Below, piece by piece: positions 45,361 through 58,361 of a DNA stretch of 64,000 nt. Position 1 is the stretch's first letter; each line of letters begins with the position of its first letter. Source of the DNA: Gnetum montanum (taxonomy: Eukaryota; Streptophyta; Gnetopsida; Gnetales; Gnetaceae); NCBI GenBank assembly GCA_015680685.1, contig MNCI01036292.1:553254-617253 (forward strand). Direction: 5' to 3'. The notes under the pieces were generated by a model. That model saw nothing but the letters and a program-made list of their open reading frames with translations, had not been told where the DNA came from and did no database searches. The translations under genes were made by a program, and so were the position numbers.

Positions 45361-47130
45361 AGTGCAAAAAAATGCATTGAACATAAATAAAAAATTCATG
45401 GATTTCCAAGTTTAGAAACTTAAAAGTTTTAAAGAATTTTCATTAGTACCAAATTGAAAAACTCCAATAAATTTAAAAGTTTTAAAAAGCAACTAATTTA
45501 AAATTCATGAGTCCCAACTCATAAACATGTAAAAAACCTTAAGTATTAATAAGTACCAACTCCTAACCAATGACATGAAACTAAAAAAAATTTCTGTTGG
45601 TGACCGTTTGGGACGCGACTGCCAACGTGTGTCCTCGAATAGGGTTTAGGTGCTTGCTGGTCTCTGGCAACACCAAGGCCCAGATACCTCCAAATAGACT
45701 CAGTAGTTAATGTGAGTATGTGTGTGTGCTGTTCCGGTGTGTGGTTGTGAAATATGAAATGATTGTGTTGTGTGTAAACTACAAATGACTTATCTTAAAG
45801 AGATTCAGCCAACTTTGCCAAGTACTATGAGTTGTTGAGAGGTCCTATTTTGTTCAATTGCCTAGTCTATGTGGTCCTTATAATACCTACTTGTAAAAAA
45901 TAAAATTTTGCACAAACATTTGAGCACAACTCTATGAATCTACTTCTAATTCTCCCCAGAGAAAGAGATAGTTCCACAAGAAAACTAGAAATAGAGCAAA
46001 ATTCAATGGAAATAGACAGAAAAGAAAGCAGATTTGGGTAGACCTCAAATGTTTAAATAAGGTAAAATGATACGAGTAAACACTTTGCAATAAAGCTATC
46101 TAAAATTCAATATTTACGAATTGTTCAAACTTCCAAGGCTCAAATAAGCAATTTCTTCAAGACAATCCTATTATGCTACCAAAAATTGCTGCGTAAACTA
46201 CCACGTACAAGACACCATTTTGGCTAGATAATGGACGTCAACAATTGCATTCAACAGAACCTTCAAAAGACTTGAAAATTTCTAATTGAAATACCATGGA
46301 GATTCACTTTAAAGATAAAAAGAAGCTATTCTGGTCCCATCAAAATACCAAAGATTTTCTGAACCCTTTGACTATTGAATTGTTCAACGACATGACTACA
46401 AGCAGAGGCTCTCTTACAATGATCTCAATAGAAGTTCTTATACGTTGCACAATAACAAAATTTACTACTAAAATGCTCTTAAGGCTTTTAAACACAAGCG
46501 CTTCTATGGCAAAATTTTAACAGAAATTTCTATCAGGAAACAAGAACAGTAAGAGCGATCTAAAAATCCCAAAATTACTTGCCAAGGATGATACTATCTA
46601 AACCACTAGCTAAACAATTTAAACAAAATAAAAAAAATAAAAAACATAACTCACAGGACCATGACAATGAGGCTGAAATCTTTCCTAATGTTCTCTTTTT
46701 ATAAGGTTCAAAGGTGGTTACATACTTAAAATATCTTAGCTAACTTTTCTCCCAGGTAAGGGAGTTACAACTTAGCCATGTAGTTAGGAGATATTTCTCA
46801 CCAATTTAATTGGGAAGTTGTACATAAACTTACGAGGAATTTATGCTAACACTAATAAATATGAAAAATATTGCTTTTGTAAGTAATTTATTTAATCCAT
46901 AATTTAATTTAATTATTTTATTAGAATGTTAAATAATAAATGTCATTAAGCTCTAGTAATCCTTGTGAAAAAATATGGAATTTAACTAAATCCCTCCTTT
47001 TAGTTATACAAGTATCTTGAAAGTCCTAAAAAATATCTTTTTCCCTTTACTTAAAGTTATATATATATCTTAGCTATGCATACCTAAATTAATTTATTTT
47101 AATTTAATTTTTAGAGTTATAGTTAAGGGG
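45361..47130. other. Unassigned DNA
   Basis: AT-rich apart from a more balanced patch at 45595-45760 with CpG sites. No ORF or repeat identified. Confidence 0.3.
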
Positions 47131-47930
47131 ACCTTTCTTGAAATAGCTGAAATTCAGGGCATCGTAGATGCACAACTTATGGCGGTTCTATCTTGTATTT
47201 TTCCTGCATTTGACATCTGGAATAATGTCTTGTCCATTTGTTTCAATAGCACTCGAATCAGCAGGCATCCGCAGTGGCATCGGTCTTGTTTTAACCAAAG
47301 GAGGTAACGTGTTGATTTTATCTTCATCTTGGCGGACGAATATTCAGCGCAATTCCAGCATCCACTAGAAAGGTAACTGTTAATGGTGCAAGTCTCCCTG
47401 GTTAATCATATAACCAGCAACGGTGCCACTAGATGTAGACACGTTTCTTCTCTTTCACTGAACCGAATTCCATTTTGGCCTATTTACGTGGGACGGAGTA
47501 AATCCACATTTCGTATGAGTTGCAGAGCTTCGATTCTGCCGTGTTATACCCTTCAAAACCATATCTCTGTTGGCTTCAGTTTCCTTATCTTCTGCCCACG
47601 AGTTGTGGAGTGAGGCCCTGGCCTTGCCTCGCGCGCATGTGTTCAACTCGACAAAAATGTTTGTTCATCACACAGGCATAACTGCCACTGTTAGGGGAGA
47701 TTCTTCTTCTGGTGAAATGGAAACCCTGTAATGATGGAGGGTTTTGTTGAATTCATGCGTCTATCTCCGATGCTGCTTCAGACTTTTCCTGCTCTGATCT
47801 CCTGCTCTGATAACGTCAGTACAATCAACTGCCTTAACGAATCCGAACGCGATTTGGTAAGAAGGATCATTTTTCTGGACTGTTTTTTTATCAGTTGCAA
47901 CAAGAGATGCTTGGGCTATGTTTGAATGTT
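47131..47930 (+). other. CpG-containing, gene-like island with possible first exon
   Basis: Base composition changes sharply here: CpG dinucleotides are kept and the sequence lacks retroelement motifs. An ATG at 47731 opens 42 codons (MMEGFVEFMRLSPMLLQTFP...) up to 47856, followed by a good splice donor, GATTTG then GTAAGA. A downstream acceptor and exon in phase were not found: the next plausible acceptor (TTTATTGTAG at 47939) joins out of frame. This may be the 5' end of a real host gene, a gene fragment or a promoter region. The product is not recognised. Confidence 0.35.
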
Positions 47931-48240
47931 TATTGTAGAATTTGTAGCCACAGAAAATGAAGGCGAAATAGAACAATATATAGTCTGCAACTTCATCCAA
48001 TGGCTATTAAATACAGGAGTTAAATTGAAAATAGGAGAAAAATTAATTAGAGAAAATGATCATGAATTCATGGATCTGTTCTCCATCCTCTGTTCTCCAT
48101 CCTCAAGGGCACTTTGTGCAGGGCACAATCTCAGCCACAGCAATTTCATTCATTTTTTTCTTAAAATACCTTGCCAACGCATACAGTGGCTGGAACTGCT
48201 CTTTACCGTAAAAACGTCCATTCAAATCTTACAATGTTGA
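47931..48240 (+). other. Open stretch after the gene-like island
   Basis: An 104-codon frame (47926-48240) with no recognised domain. It contains a perfect 14-bp tandem duplication, CTGTTCTCCATCCT, at 48076-48103. Could be intron or exon of the candidate gene. Confidence 0.25.
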
Positions 48241-50625
48241 CTTCCATAAGGTTGATTTTAATTTCTTATTCATGAACAGGGTTGGCTCTTTTTAATCGAT
48301 AAAGCTTTTCAATTTCTTTTAATTGTGGCTTGATCATTATCTAAGAGAGATTTATCATTTAGAAAACTTTTGTTGTGATCAACCTGGAATGATTTATCCA
48401 TCAACAGTGGCATTGATGATTTAGTAGAGGGGGTAACTAGCAATATTTGTTGTTGTTGATTGACCATTGATAGTTAAACCTACTTTTCGTTTCATTCACC
48501 AAAGACATAGGATTTGAAAAAATATTTAAAGTGTGACTAGATCCTCTACAAATGTTTTCTTGTAACTTGGCTAACTTCAAACTATGTTGATGGTATGTCG
48601 AAGGCTATGGAAATAATTTTATAACCTATATTTTTTTGGTCTTTTGAAATCTATCAATTTTAAAGATGATGGAAATAGTAGGTCCATTTTAATATTTCCA
48701 CAAAGCTTTCACTAACAATGGATTAACATCATTAACCACTTTATGAATGTTCCCCCTTGAGATTAGGATTCAATGTTGGTGCTTTCTCATTAGAAATATC
48801 CATAGTTTTTAAGGAAGATGCTCAGCTAGAACTTTGAGGAGTATAAAAGATGGATTTTTTCACCTATGAAATATTTTTTTAATAGGTAGGTGTTGGGAGT
48901 CACTGCTAGATCCTAACTAACCTAACATTAGGTTGCTATTAGTCTTATTATTTGAGTAGGAATGAATTGTTTAACTAATGTGCTTGCTGGTAGTTGTCCT
49001 TAAAGTGGTCTATAGCTACTCCTTGAATTTGATTCCATTTTTGAGCTAATCCTACTTGAACTTAACCTAGAGGATGTTGTGATAAATATTTTTACTTTAG
49101 AAATCCCTACCTAATCTGGCTTCCTACCTTCTAATTCTGGATCCTACATAACAGAAATATTTTAGTTAATTACATTTAAAAATTTATAAAACTTAAAGAC
49201 TTTTTATTTACCATTATTTCTATTGATGCGTTGCATGATTTCTCTAATAAAAACTTTGTAATTTTTTTCACCATGTATTTGGAGGTAGCTTTAAATTATT
49301 TATGGTAAGATTTCCATAGCTTCTCATCACTAAGATAATATCTTATGTCCTTGATATTTTAAATAGAAGGGATAATATCTAAATGCAAAGAAATGACCAT
49401 CAATAAAATAGATACATAGAGGGTGATGAAATTTATTATAGCTTTTAACCCTCTATATTTAGCGAGCCATGTTAATTCCTTATTTATTTTCTAGCTAACT
49501 AACTATGCCTAATTGAAGTTGTTCTCATACCTCATGTAATAGATGTAATAAAAATACTAGTTTGGAATATTACATATATGATCCATAATTAGAAAACAAG
49601 TAACCATTAGAATGGCCAAAGGTTGGTTACCTTAGAAAATCATGAATGGGAAATCCTTTAGGATTTTCCAAAACTTTTGATTCATACACTATAAAACAAG
49701 TTCCTAAAACTTATCTTGTCAAAAAAAATTTCACTTCTTGTTATTGGGATTAAGCTTTTGGATAGGATATCAACTAATCATTAAACATAAGATATGATGC
49801 ATATTCATCATAAAAATTTTTATTATGTGATCTTTGTAATAGAGTGATCTCTTGGTGGGATCATAAGTATGGATAACATTATTAAGGATATGACCTCAAA
49901 GAAGTAGCATTTGTAAGAAAATAATTAGAAAAAGACATTCAAGAAAAGAAAAGTTAATATTTAAAAGTATTTTTTTTGTTGATATAATGTTTTGGTATGT
50001 TCAAAAAAATTTCATTATAACATTTTTGGAGTAGAAAGAACAATATACCAAAATAAGAAGAAAAGAAAGAAAATTTAAAAAGAAACATAAAGATAGAGAA
50101 AAGTAAATTGGTACCAAATTGAACAACAATTATAGATCAAAATGTCAAGCCTTGGATGTAGTTTACCTCCGAATTCTAGAAACAATTGACTTCGTAGTAG
50201 ATAACATAGTGATGGATAAAAACAAATGTGAATGATGAATGATGAATGACAAAGGATCCAAAGATGCCTATTTATAGTGCTAGAGAAACTTTGCATGAAA
50301 AATATGTGTTGATGAGAGTAGTCTTTTTATGCCACCAACTATCAAGCTTGTGCATGTTTAACACGTATTCATGTATATACAATTTAGTCATTTGTTAATA
50401 ATAACAAAGTAAATAGTCATGTGTCATGGTAACATGGTCAAAATAAGTACAAGAAGCTTCCAATTCAAAAGCAAGTGCTAAACCAAGAAAAGAGAAAAGT
50501 AGGCATCCCATCCATTTTAAAAGTACGCACTAAATCTAGAAAATAGACAAGCACCACATATGTAAAAGATGCAGGTTCCCCATTTAGTTCAAAGGTGGGC
50601 ATTTTAAACATAAAATAAAAGTAAT
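48241..50625. other. AT-rich noncoding DNA
   Basis: I see no gene or element motif that I can support. Confidence 0.3.
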
Positions 50626-50925
50626 TACTCCATGCTAATGATAAGAAAGCATTACATGCTATTCAAATGCATGTGCTACATGCCAAGAAGGGGCAAGCAT
50701 CACATGAGATTAAGAATTAAGTATTGTAAGTCATTAAGAAGTAGGCATCACATGCCATTAAGAAGTAGTTATCACATTCCATTAAGAAGCAAGTTCCACA
50801 TTCCATTAAGAAGTAGGCACCGCATCTCTTTGAAAAGTAGGTGTCATATGCTAATGATAAGTAGGCACCGAAATAGAAAGAAGATGGTTGATGCCTTTGA
50901 AAAGTAAGTACCATACTTCACAATA
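50626..50925. repeat. 27-bp minisatellite
   Basis: Units such as CATTAAGAAGTAGGCATCACA recur about every 27 bases, most regular at 50720-50880. The open frame across it simply reads the repeat as nine-residue peptides (PLRSRHHM), so it is not treated as a gene. Confidence 0.75.
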
Positions 50926-52599
50926 GAAGCAACTATCACATATAAGAATAGTATGGACATAGAGGATACTACTAAATCATGTGCCACATTCACTACAAAC
51001 ATGAACTCATAATTTAAATTAAAAACAATTTCAAGGAAAACTTTCAAGTCATCTTGTAATACAAAGAAAAAATAAGGAAACTAATGTTCACATTTACAAA
51101 TTGGCTACATTTATACAGTCAACTTTTAATAACATTAACTCTTGCCAATTGATTGTATTCAAATTAGCAACCTAAATTTATAGGTTTAGAACATATTAAA
51201 GTAAGAAGTATTTTGAGTTCTCTTCTTCTTGATTAATATATAATAATAAAGTAATTTTGTTAGATGTAGAATGCTTTCATTTTATACATTTTTTACAAGG
51301 ATACTCTCCAAGCCTCTTTTCTTTATTATTTCATTCTAAATATCGAAGAAATTTTCACATGAAAATTTAAATATATCTAGATATGTTGAATAAACCTAGA
51401 TTGCTAACTCTAAATACTTGTCTAGCCTATTTCATACTTTTAACTTTAGAAAATTTAGAGTACTAAATACATGTTTATCCTACACTAAATCTAAGATCAT
51501 TTTTTAAAATAAGATTAAATAACTTGAAGTACTACTCCATTCCAACCTCTAGGACTCTACTTAGTTTAAGTTTCTTTTAAAGAACTTTGATGACATCCTT
51601 TTCCTGAAATGTGATCATACTTTCAACTTGATTATGTTCTTGTAGAAATGTTCATTTTATTTCTACAAGGATACCTCCATGAACTAAGTATCAAGATACT
51701 CAGTGCATCATAAATGGTCTTGGGATTAATGTAGCCCTTGATAAATCAAAAATTATGAAATGAAGAAACAAAAATCCTCTAATTAGATATGGACTTAGCT
51801 AGCTTACATGAAACAATGAAAAAGTAAAGTATTTTCATATTAAAATAACTAACAGTAAAATCATTGGAAAAATCATTGAATATGGATTATCGAAAAATAA
51901 ACTAAGTGCAGAATAAGTTGTAAATGTTGAAATAAAAATGAAGTATAAAGTATAGATAAAAAACATAAAATATTAAAACAGAATAGTTTTGAGATGAGAG
52001 AAAGGGTTTCAGTTTCCTCTCCAAATGATAGAACTTTTACATTGAAAAATAACTAAGTATGAAATACTAAATATTAAACACTAAGTATAGAATATAATGT
52101 AAGAGATTGAAAAATTCAAAGTATTAAATATGTAGAAACAAGCATAAAATAATAAAATTAAAATGTGTTAATACAAGGAAAATGTCATAAATCCTTTTCC
52201 AAGAAATAAAATGTTATATTGATAATTTGAAGTGTTCACCTTTTATGGAGGGTTAAAGTATAAATGATGGGAGAGAAGAAATGTAAATGTGATGAAACTA
52301 ATTAAAGATGCTATGATCTTAAAAACATGTATATTTAGAGTGTGGAATTGAACATATGAAGGGTTAGGTGATGGATGGAGAAGATGTAGGTATGATTTGA
52401 AGTTAGTTCTAGGTCTAGGGCTATTTCAGCGAGGGTTCTTATTACTGAGGTAGGAGTTGAAAAAATTTTAACTCTCAAAAGTAACATGGAAGGCTGAACA
52501 TTCTATCTTTGAAAATGACACTAAAGGTGCAAAAGGTATTGAAGGTGGATAAGAAGCATGCAAGTGTTGAAGTGGTAGTAGGTGCTCATGCTTTTAATC
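50926..52599. other. AT-rich DNA, part of it probably the rest of the E4 3' LTR
   Basis: The E4 LTR must extend left from 53276, but with only one LTR copy its end cannot be found. A short direct repeat, TACAAGGATAC, occurs at 51285 and 51664. Confidence 0.3.
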
Positions 52600-53276
52600 T
52601 CTTAAAATTTGATAAGTACTCTTAAATCTCAAAATACTTGACTAAATCTCCAAAGATCTAGTCTAAAAATTATCTTTTAAGCTTGTATTTATAGGTCCAA
52701 AGGTGCCAAATTTGACTTAGGGTTGCTAAAACTAAAATCAATGTCAAATGTAACTTATCCTCAAGTTTAGAAATATCCATTTTTGTCTTATAGTTTTAAC
52801 ATCATCATTAATCTGCTTTTGACACTGATTCTAACTTTTGACATTTAACATCATCTAGCTCTCTTACATCTAGTGTTGATCACACTTAAAAACACTTTGA
52901 ATCATCTCAATCATACTGAGAAAAATTTTGAGTCATGTTAGCTTCAATGCTTAAAAAAATTTGCACTAGAGTTTTAGCTTCAATCCTTAAAATTTGTAAT
53001 GTTAAAGCTTCAGCTCCAACACTTAGAATAATTTTGTTTCCAAAGCTCTACTTCCAACACATAGAAACGTTTTATGTTCAAAACATTTTGAGAATCAGAG
53101 AAAATTGATTCTATAAGTTGGATTATGAATCCAAATGGTTCTTGATGACTCCCAAGAGCTAAGAACATGTCTTATGGTGATATATTTTGGAGATTTCATG
53201 ATCAAATCCTCATGGGATAATATTGAAATCATAATTACTTTTGATTTGATGTGAACCAAAAAATGTAGATACAACA
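52600..53276 (-). repeat. E4 3' LTR, U3 part
   Basis: On the minus strand the LTR starts TGTTGTATCTAC at 53276, right after the polypurine tract. A TATA box, CCTATAAATAC on the minus strand, lies at 52686-52693, about 590 bases in. The left limit given is arbitrary. Confidence 0.6.
52686..52693 (-). promoter_or_regulatory. TATA box of E4 LTR
   Basis: TATAAATA on the minus strand, inside the LTR at a usual distance from its start. Confidence 0.5.
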
Positions 53277-53290
53277 TTACCCCCTCTTGA
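53277..53290 (-). other. Polypurine tract of E4
   Basis: TCAAGAGGGGGTAA on the minus strand, abutting the TG of the LTR. Confidence 0.75.
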
Positions 53291-53689
53291 CAGACGGTGT
53301 TGAGGTGTTGAAAAAGGATCCATCAAGAAGAAATTATATAGTAAGTTAATATATCTACAAAAAGCTAGAAAGAATGAGGTAGGAGAGGGAATCAGATTAG
53401 GATATTGCTAATACACTAGTTATGAGTATGATACAATGTTATAGAAAGGGCTGTAGCTAAATCAACAATCAAGATGATTGAATGGATTTCATTTATGATA
53501 TTCACATCCTATCCCACTCATTCCCTTAATACACCATTACTAGAATGAAACAAGACACTAAACTTTCATTAAATATGCTAATGATAGGAAAGGGAATTAG
53601 ATGGGAAACGAGATTAAAAGGAAAGAGAGAGAAGTAAGAGATGTAATGTGAAAAATAGACTTGCTAAATTGAGAAAATAATAAAATTAT

Positions 53690-54759
53690 GAAAAGAAATA
53701 ATGAATATCATCCTGATGTCCTTAAATCTAACATGCTTGTCATGGAAATGGCACTTGGCTTCTTGATAATTTTGGATATTGATTGATTCTTACTTATGAC
53801 TTTCCTCAATTGTATGTAACTCAACATAATGCATGATGTCATTTTCCTCATATGTCATCTGATTGTTAAGGGTTACATGAAGAGAAGGAATGTCTAGCTC
53901 CATTGGCAATATAACTTCTAATTCATAGGTAAGCATGAATGCGGTTTAGTTGGTTGTTGTTCAAAAGGTAGTACAATAGACCCAAAAAGCATGGGATGAT
54001 TGAGTATGCTAGTTGCATTGGGATTTGTTAACCATGATTCTTAGCAAATGGATGATGAATTCATTAGGTGATTTAGCTTGACCATTAGATTAAAGCTAAT
54101 ATAGAGATACGAATGACTAGGTAATTTAATATTGATGATAAAATTTGGCTAGTTCTTTGCTTTTGAATTAAGGTCCATAATTAGTCACGATGTGAAGAGT
54201 GATTATATGATCCAAAATAAAGCAATAAACATAATTAGAATTTGCATTTCTTAAAGGAATAGCTTCAACCCACTTAATAAAATATTCAATAGCTATTAAA
54301 ATAAATTGATAACTAGAAGAAGATAAAGAAGTGATAGGACCTATGAGATCTAGCTCCCATTTATAGAGAGGCCAGATGACTTTGGAGGTCCTAAGCTCTT
54401 GGTATGAATAAAAATAAGTGGAGAATTAGATTGACATGTATTACAAATCTTAACTATGGTATGTGCATCACTAGACACTATAGGTCACTAGAAAATAAAT
54501 GAAATAATATAAGCTACTAAAGATCGTAGGCCTAAATTACCTTCATATATGCCAAACTAAAATTTTTCTAACATGTTTTGCACTCTATCATGATGTAGAC
54601 AATGTAGAAGAATGCTTGATATAGAGATGTAACATAAAATACTAGGATCAACAATACAGAAATATTTAGAACATTTATAGAAAGAATCCTTTTGTGAGTA
54701 AGATAGATGTTCAACAGTTTCTCTGAATTGCAAGTATTATATAATATCATGGTCCTTTT
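53690..54759 (-). pseudogene. E4 integrase
   Basis: Minus strand. Zinc region at about 54480-54650, ending in CNTCQSNSP. Core at 54390-54050: WELDLIGPI, then FIKWVEAIPLRN, then TNYGP where TDNGP is expected (catalytic Asp to Asn). The C-terminal part near 53820-53960 resembles the family segments LPMELDIPSL, MTYEEND, and INQYQKL with shifts. E3 inserted just upstream of the zinc region. Many stops; not functional. Confidence 0.8.
54755..54759. repeat. Target-site duplication of E3, left copy (CTTTT)
   Basis: CTTTT before the 5' LTR and at 59229-59233 after the 3' LTR. Confidence 0.85.
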
Positions 54760-55587
54760 TGATGAGTCATGATTTGACTAACTCTAATATTGGAGCCTCG
54801 ACATCGGATACCTGATGTTGGAGCCTAGGGCATGATTTCAAATATTTAATATCATATGGTATATGCTAGCCCATAAATATAGCACTTGGACTCATAGTTT
54901 TTATCATAGATAGTGAACTCTTGTAGTTTGTTTTCTCCAGAGTTAGAATATTTTCTAAGTGCCTATAGCAAGAGTTTGAGTGTGTAACCTTATCCGAACA
55001 CCAATGTACCTAAGCATAGTAGTGTGGTGGGAATAAAGATGAGAATTTCTGATCATCCTTGCAGCACTAAGAATAGATTAATATTTCTTTAATGCTTTCA
55101 TCATTCAAGCACTTTACTTTAATGCATTTTTATTAAGAAATTAATTTCTAGTTATTAATGAATACAAGCATGGTCACTTCGAGCAGACGTGTAGCACTTG
55201 GTAACCTAGAAATGCTTAATGTTTGTTTTTCTAAAAGCACTACATGCATTCAGGATGTGTTTGGAAAGTGGAAATGGGTACTTGTGTTAGGCTATCTAGG
55301 TAGTAGAAGAATTAGATCTTAAATTACTCTACCTTTCATTCCTATTGTGGGTGATTAAATTTATAAAATATAAAATGATAAAAATCATGTACCTTAGTTA
55401 CACTTAAACCATATCCTTGAGCTTTGCAAGTATAGTTGGAAAGACAATGAATGTTCTCAATGCCCATTTCACTTCCTAGAGGAATTAGTGCACTGGAGAA
55501 CTATAGGTTCATGGAGTTTGACCAGATCTCACGTGAATTCCTTAGGTATTTGTATGATTGGACATATGGGTACCTCACCACTCATCA
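54760..55587 (+). repeat. E3 5' LTR
   Basis: Starts TGATGAGTCATGATTTGACT and ends CACTCATCA. Near its start are dyads with GACATC/GATGTC and ATATTGG/CCAATAT (clearest in the 3' copy). The TATA box is CATAAATA at 54872, TATAAATA in the 3' copy at 58498. Confidence 0.88.
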
Positions 55588-55588
55588 T

Positions 55589-55609
55589 TGGTGACATTGC
55601 TGGTGATCG
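55589..55609 (+). other. Primer binding site of E3
   Basis: TGGTGACATTGCTGGTGATC, one base after the LTR. It agrees at 15-16 of about 20 positions with the Athila-type site TGGCGCCGTTGCCGGGGA as I recall it (usually assigned to tRNA-Asp). Most differences are C to T or G to A, as expected from decay of methylated DNA. Confidence 0.6.
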
Positions 55610-58361
55610 TTTCATTTTTTTGTGTGCTATTTAGGATTTAGTGAAAATTATTCAAATCATTGGAACAAATCTTAACATCATATCACATCTTAAGATTACT
55701 ATAATAATTTTAAGAAGCACACTACATTTTTATTTTCTAACATAAAATGTCTTCTTCAAATAGGAGTGATTATATACCCAAGTCTAATTAAGTACATTAG
55801 TCAGTGCCTCAGCAATATCAAGTGGTGTATGCTCATTCTGATGAGTATGTACCCAACTTCACCTTCATCTTACACTAGGGTGAACAACTGCAATGATGTG
55901 AAATGAAGGGCAAAATTGTGTTTCCATCCAATCGATCCATTCCTACAATGTTCCAACAAATGCTTATTCATCTAGGTCTCCAAGAACTTCATAATGAGTA
56001 TGTTGTGCAAGATAGTGATCCCAGGGATTATCATCCCATTGAGGCATAACATCTCAGGGATCACCAATTAGAACAACATTATGAATCTATGAAGGGAAAA
56101 GAATTTAATTATTTTCCATTCCTACTACACCAAAAAGATGGTGCAGTGTCCTTCTCTAGGGGTTTTTCATTCAATGAAATTTGTCCTTCGAATTTGGTGA
56201 AGAAGGTCAAAACTAGAACCTACAGTCCATAATTCACAATCCTGGTTTTGGTAAGAATGGATCCAATGTCAAAGAAGGATCCAAAAAGGCAAGTCAAGGT
56301 AGGGATGTAGACAAGAAACAAGATCGTGATCATGGTTGTGATCACCAAAAAGGTGGTAGTAGGCATCATGATGGTGCTAGTCACCTTCATCATCATCATC
56401 TTCTTCTTCTAGTTATGATCACAACCACAGGGGACATGACCACGATGGAGGTGATCAAAATGACTGATGGGACTAAAATGATTAAAGGGGCCATCAAGAA
56501 AGGCAAGACCAAGGGCATGGACATTTAAGAGAGGCACATCAGCATGAATGAAGGGGTAGTAGAGGGCATTGTAGGCACTATAATTATTGCCTCGATGAGC
56601 CTTTGCTTACTACTTAAATTATGCTCAATATTGCAATAGGCATGTAAAGGATAGTTGAAGCAAAAGACTAGACAAGAACAATATTTCTCAGTTCATAGGG
56701 GGATATAACATGGATCCACAAAATCAACTCCAAGCTTCTCAAGATACATGTGCCTTAGAAAATATAGAGAATGGGAGGATAGTCATTAAAGAAGTAGAAA
56801 ATTGGTATTTGTCCTTAGAACTAGAATCTATTAGATGATGGAATATAATGCTTGAATTATTCAATGACAAATATTAAATGTACTCTAGAGTGTCCAACCT
56901 GAGAAGGTATATCTAAGCACGGAAACAAGGAATACATGAACCCTTGCATGCCACCATAGGCTAATACTATTCCTTAATGCATAGATGTTCTAGCCATGGT
57001 TATTCTCAATTCGACCAACTTTTCCACATTGCAGACAGGCTTTGATCTGAAACAAGAAAGATCATTGGTGTTTATGCCCAAGGGTAGTTGGTAGAATTAA
57101 ATGCTCATTAGATTCAAAGACTAATCGATTAGGTAGCTAAAGAGAAAGGAGATTTAATAAAAAGAGAAATTGTAGAAGAGTATAATTGTGATCCTTCCAT
57201 TCATAAAAGGGAGGTTCAGTTCTATGACAATGAGGAAGAATTACAACTCGATGAGGTGGTAAATAGGAAAAACTTTCCATTCCAAAAATTTCAATGTAAA
57301 TTTATAGCTAAGGTTGATTAGTTATGGGACTCTATGGATCATAGATTTCAAGCTATCCTCAAAATTGTTGAAGAGTCCAAAGAACAAGGTAGTGATTGTA
57401 GGTACAAAAGGTGCAAGGAAGTTGAATGTACCTATTAAAGAGGTAAGGGCAAGACTGCCACAATAGAATAAGTTGTGGAAAGTGAATGAGATGATGATGG
57501 TGGATGTGACATCTACCAATATGAATATGCTAAGGGATGTTTCCCCATAGTGTCACACTTACAAAACTCTGGGGTGTACGCTTTGAATCCATGACTTGCA
57601 CAAAGGCAAACACCCCAAAAGATTGCCTTATCCTTAAGGTAATTCTAAGTAGATCTACTAGCAACAATAGTATTATCTAAGTGGCACTCCACTACAACCA
57701 TATGGCTAGTATTAATAGTGGAAAAAACCATAGTCAATGACATCCAATTGTGCACATTCTCACAACATTTGTAGTCAACTTTCCTCTTTATTATTGTGAA
57801 CTCTTAAACCCTCTTCATGCATTTCATCCTATTTGAACTTTTTCAAATGTAATGGACCACTTATTCATGTTACCCTATTTGTTAGTCATCCCACTAACAC
57901 TACTAAAGGAATCAATCTACAATAATCACAACCTGGCCAAGTGTAACCACTGATGAGACAAGGTACTTAATAGTTATGTGTTACACATTGCATACTAATT
58001 CATGATTCTGTTGTGATTGTAGTGGGAAGCATGGACTAGAAGTAGGACTATCTTCACAAAGGATGATGTGGCATTATCACACAATGAGGACTATTCATGA
58101 TTGTTGGATCTTCTCTCTTGCTCTTTAGCTACCAAGAGGCATTGGATATTATCTTTATCTAGGGTGTTTAGTTCTCTTATCATGAACACCCAATTTTATA
58201 AAAGATTGTAAATCTATATAATTGGGCACTCAGAGTCTATTTGTTCCATCTAATTTAGTTTGTATGTTAGTCAATAATCCCATACCTTTCCAATATTTTG
58301 TAAGGAACTTGTTCATCCTCTTCTTCACTTGAGGATGCGTTTTCATTTAGTCATGGGGCTA
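55610..58361 (+). pseudogene. E3 interior with gag-like relic
   Basis: The coding relic spans about 55850-57620, with frameshifts and stops. Segments: an N-terminal part related to 41340 onward; a His/Asp/Gly/Arg-rich stretch at 56330-56540; KEVENWYLSLE and MLELFNDKY at about 56790-56870; DQLFHIADRL near 57020; a C-terminal part with CRYKRCKEVECTY and DGGCDIYQYEYAKGC. It is conserved with E5, so it was once a real protein. The family is not recognised. 57620-58361 is noncoding; before the 3' LTR there is only a weak purine run, CATGGGGCTA. Confidence 0.55.

Noticed and set aside
45596-46660. Possible LTR starting TGTTGGTGACCG
   Set aside because: No second copy, no target duplication and no internal element genes were found.
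50632-50907. 91-codon ORF with His/Arg repeats
   Set aside because: Product of the 27-bp minisatellite; no other support.
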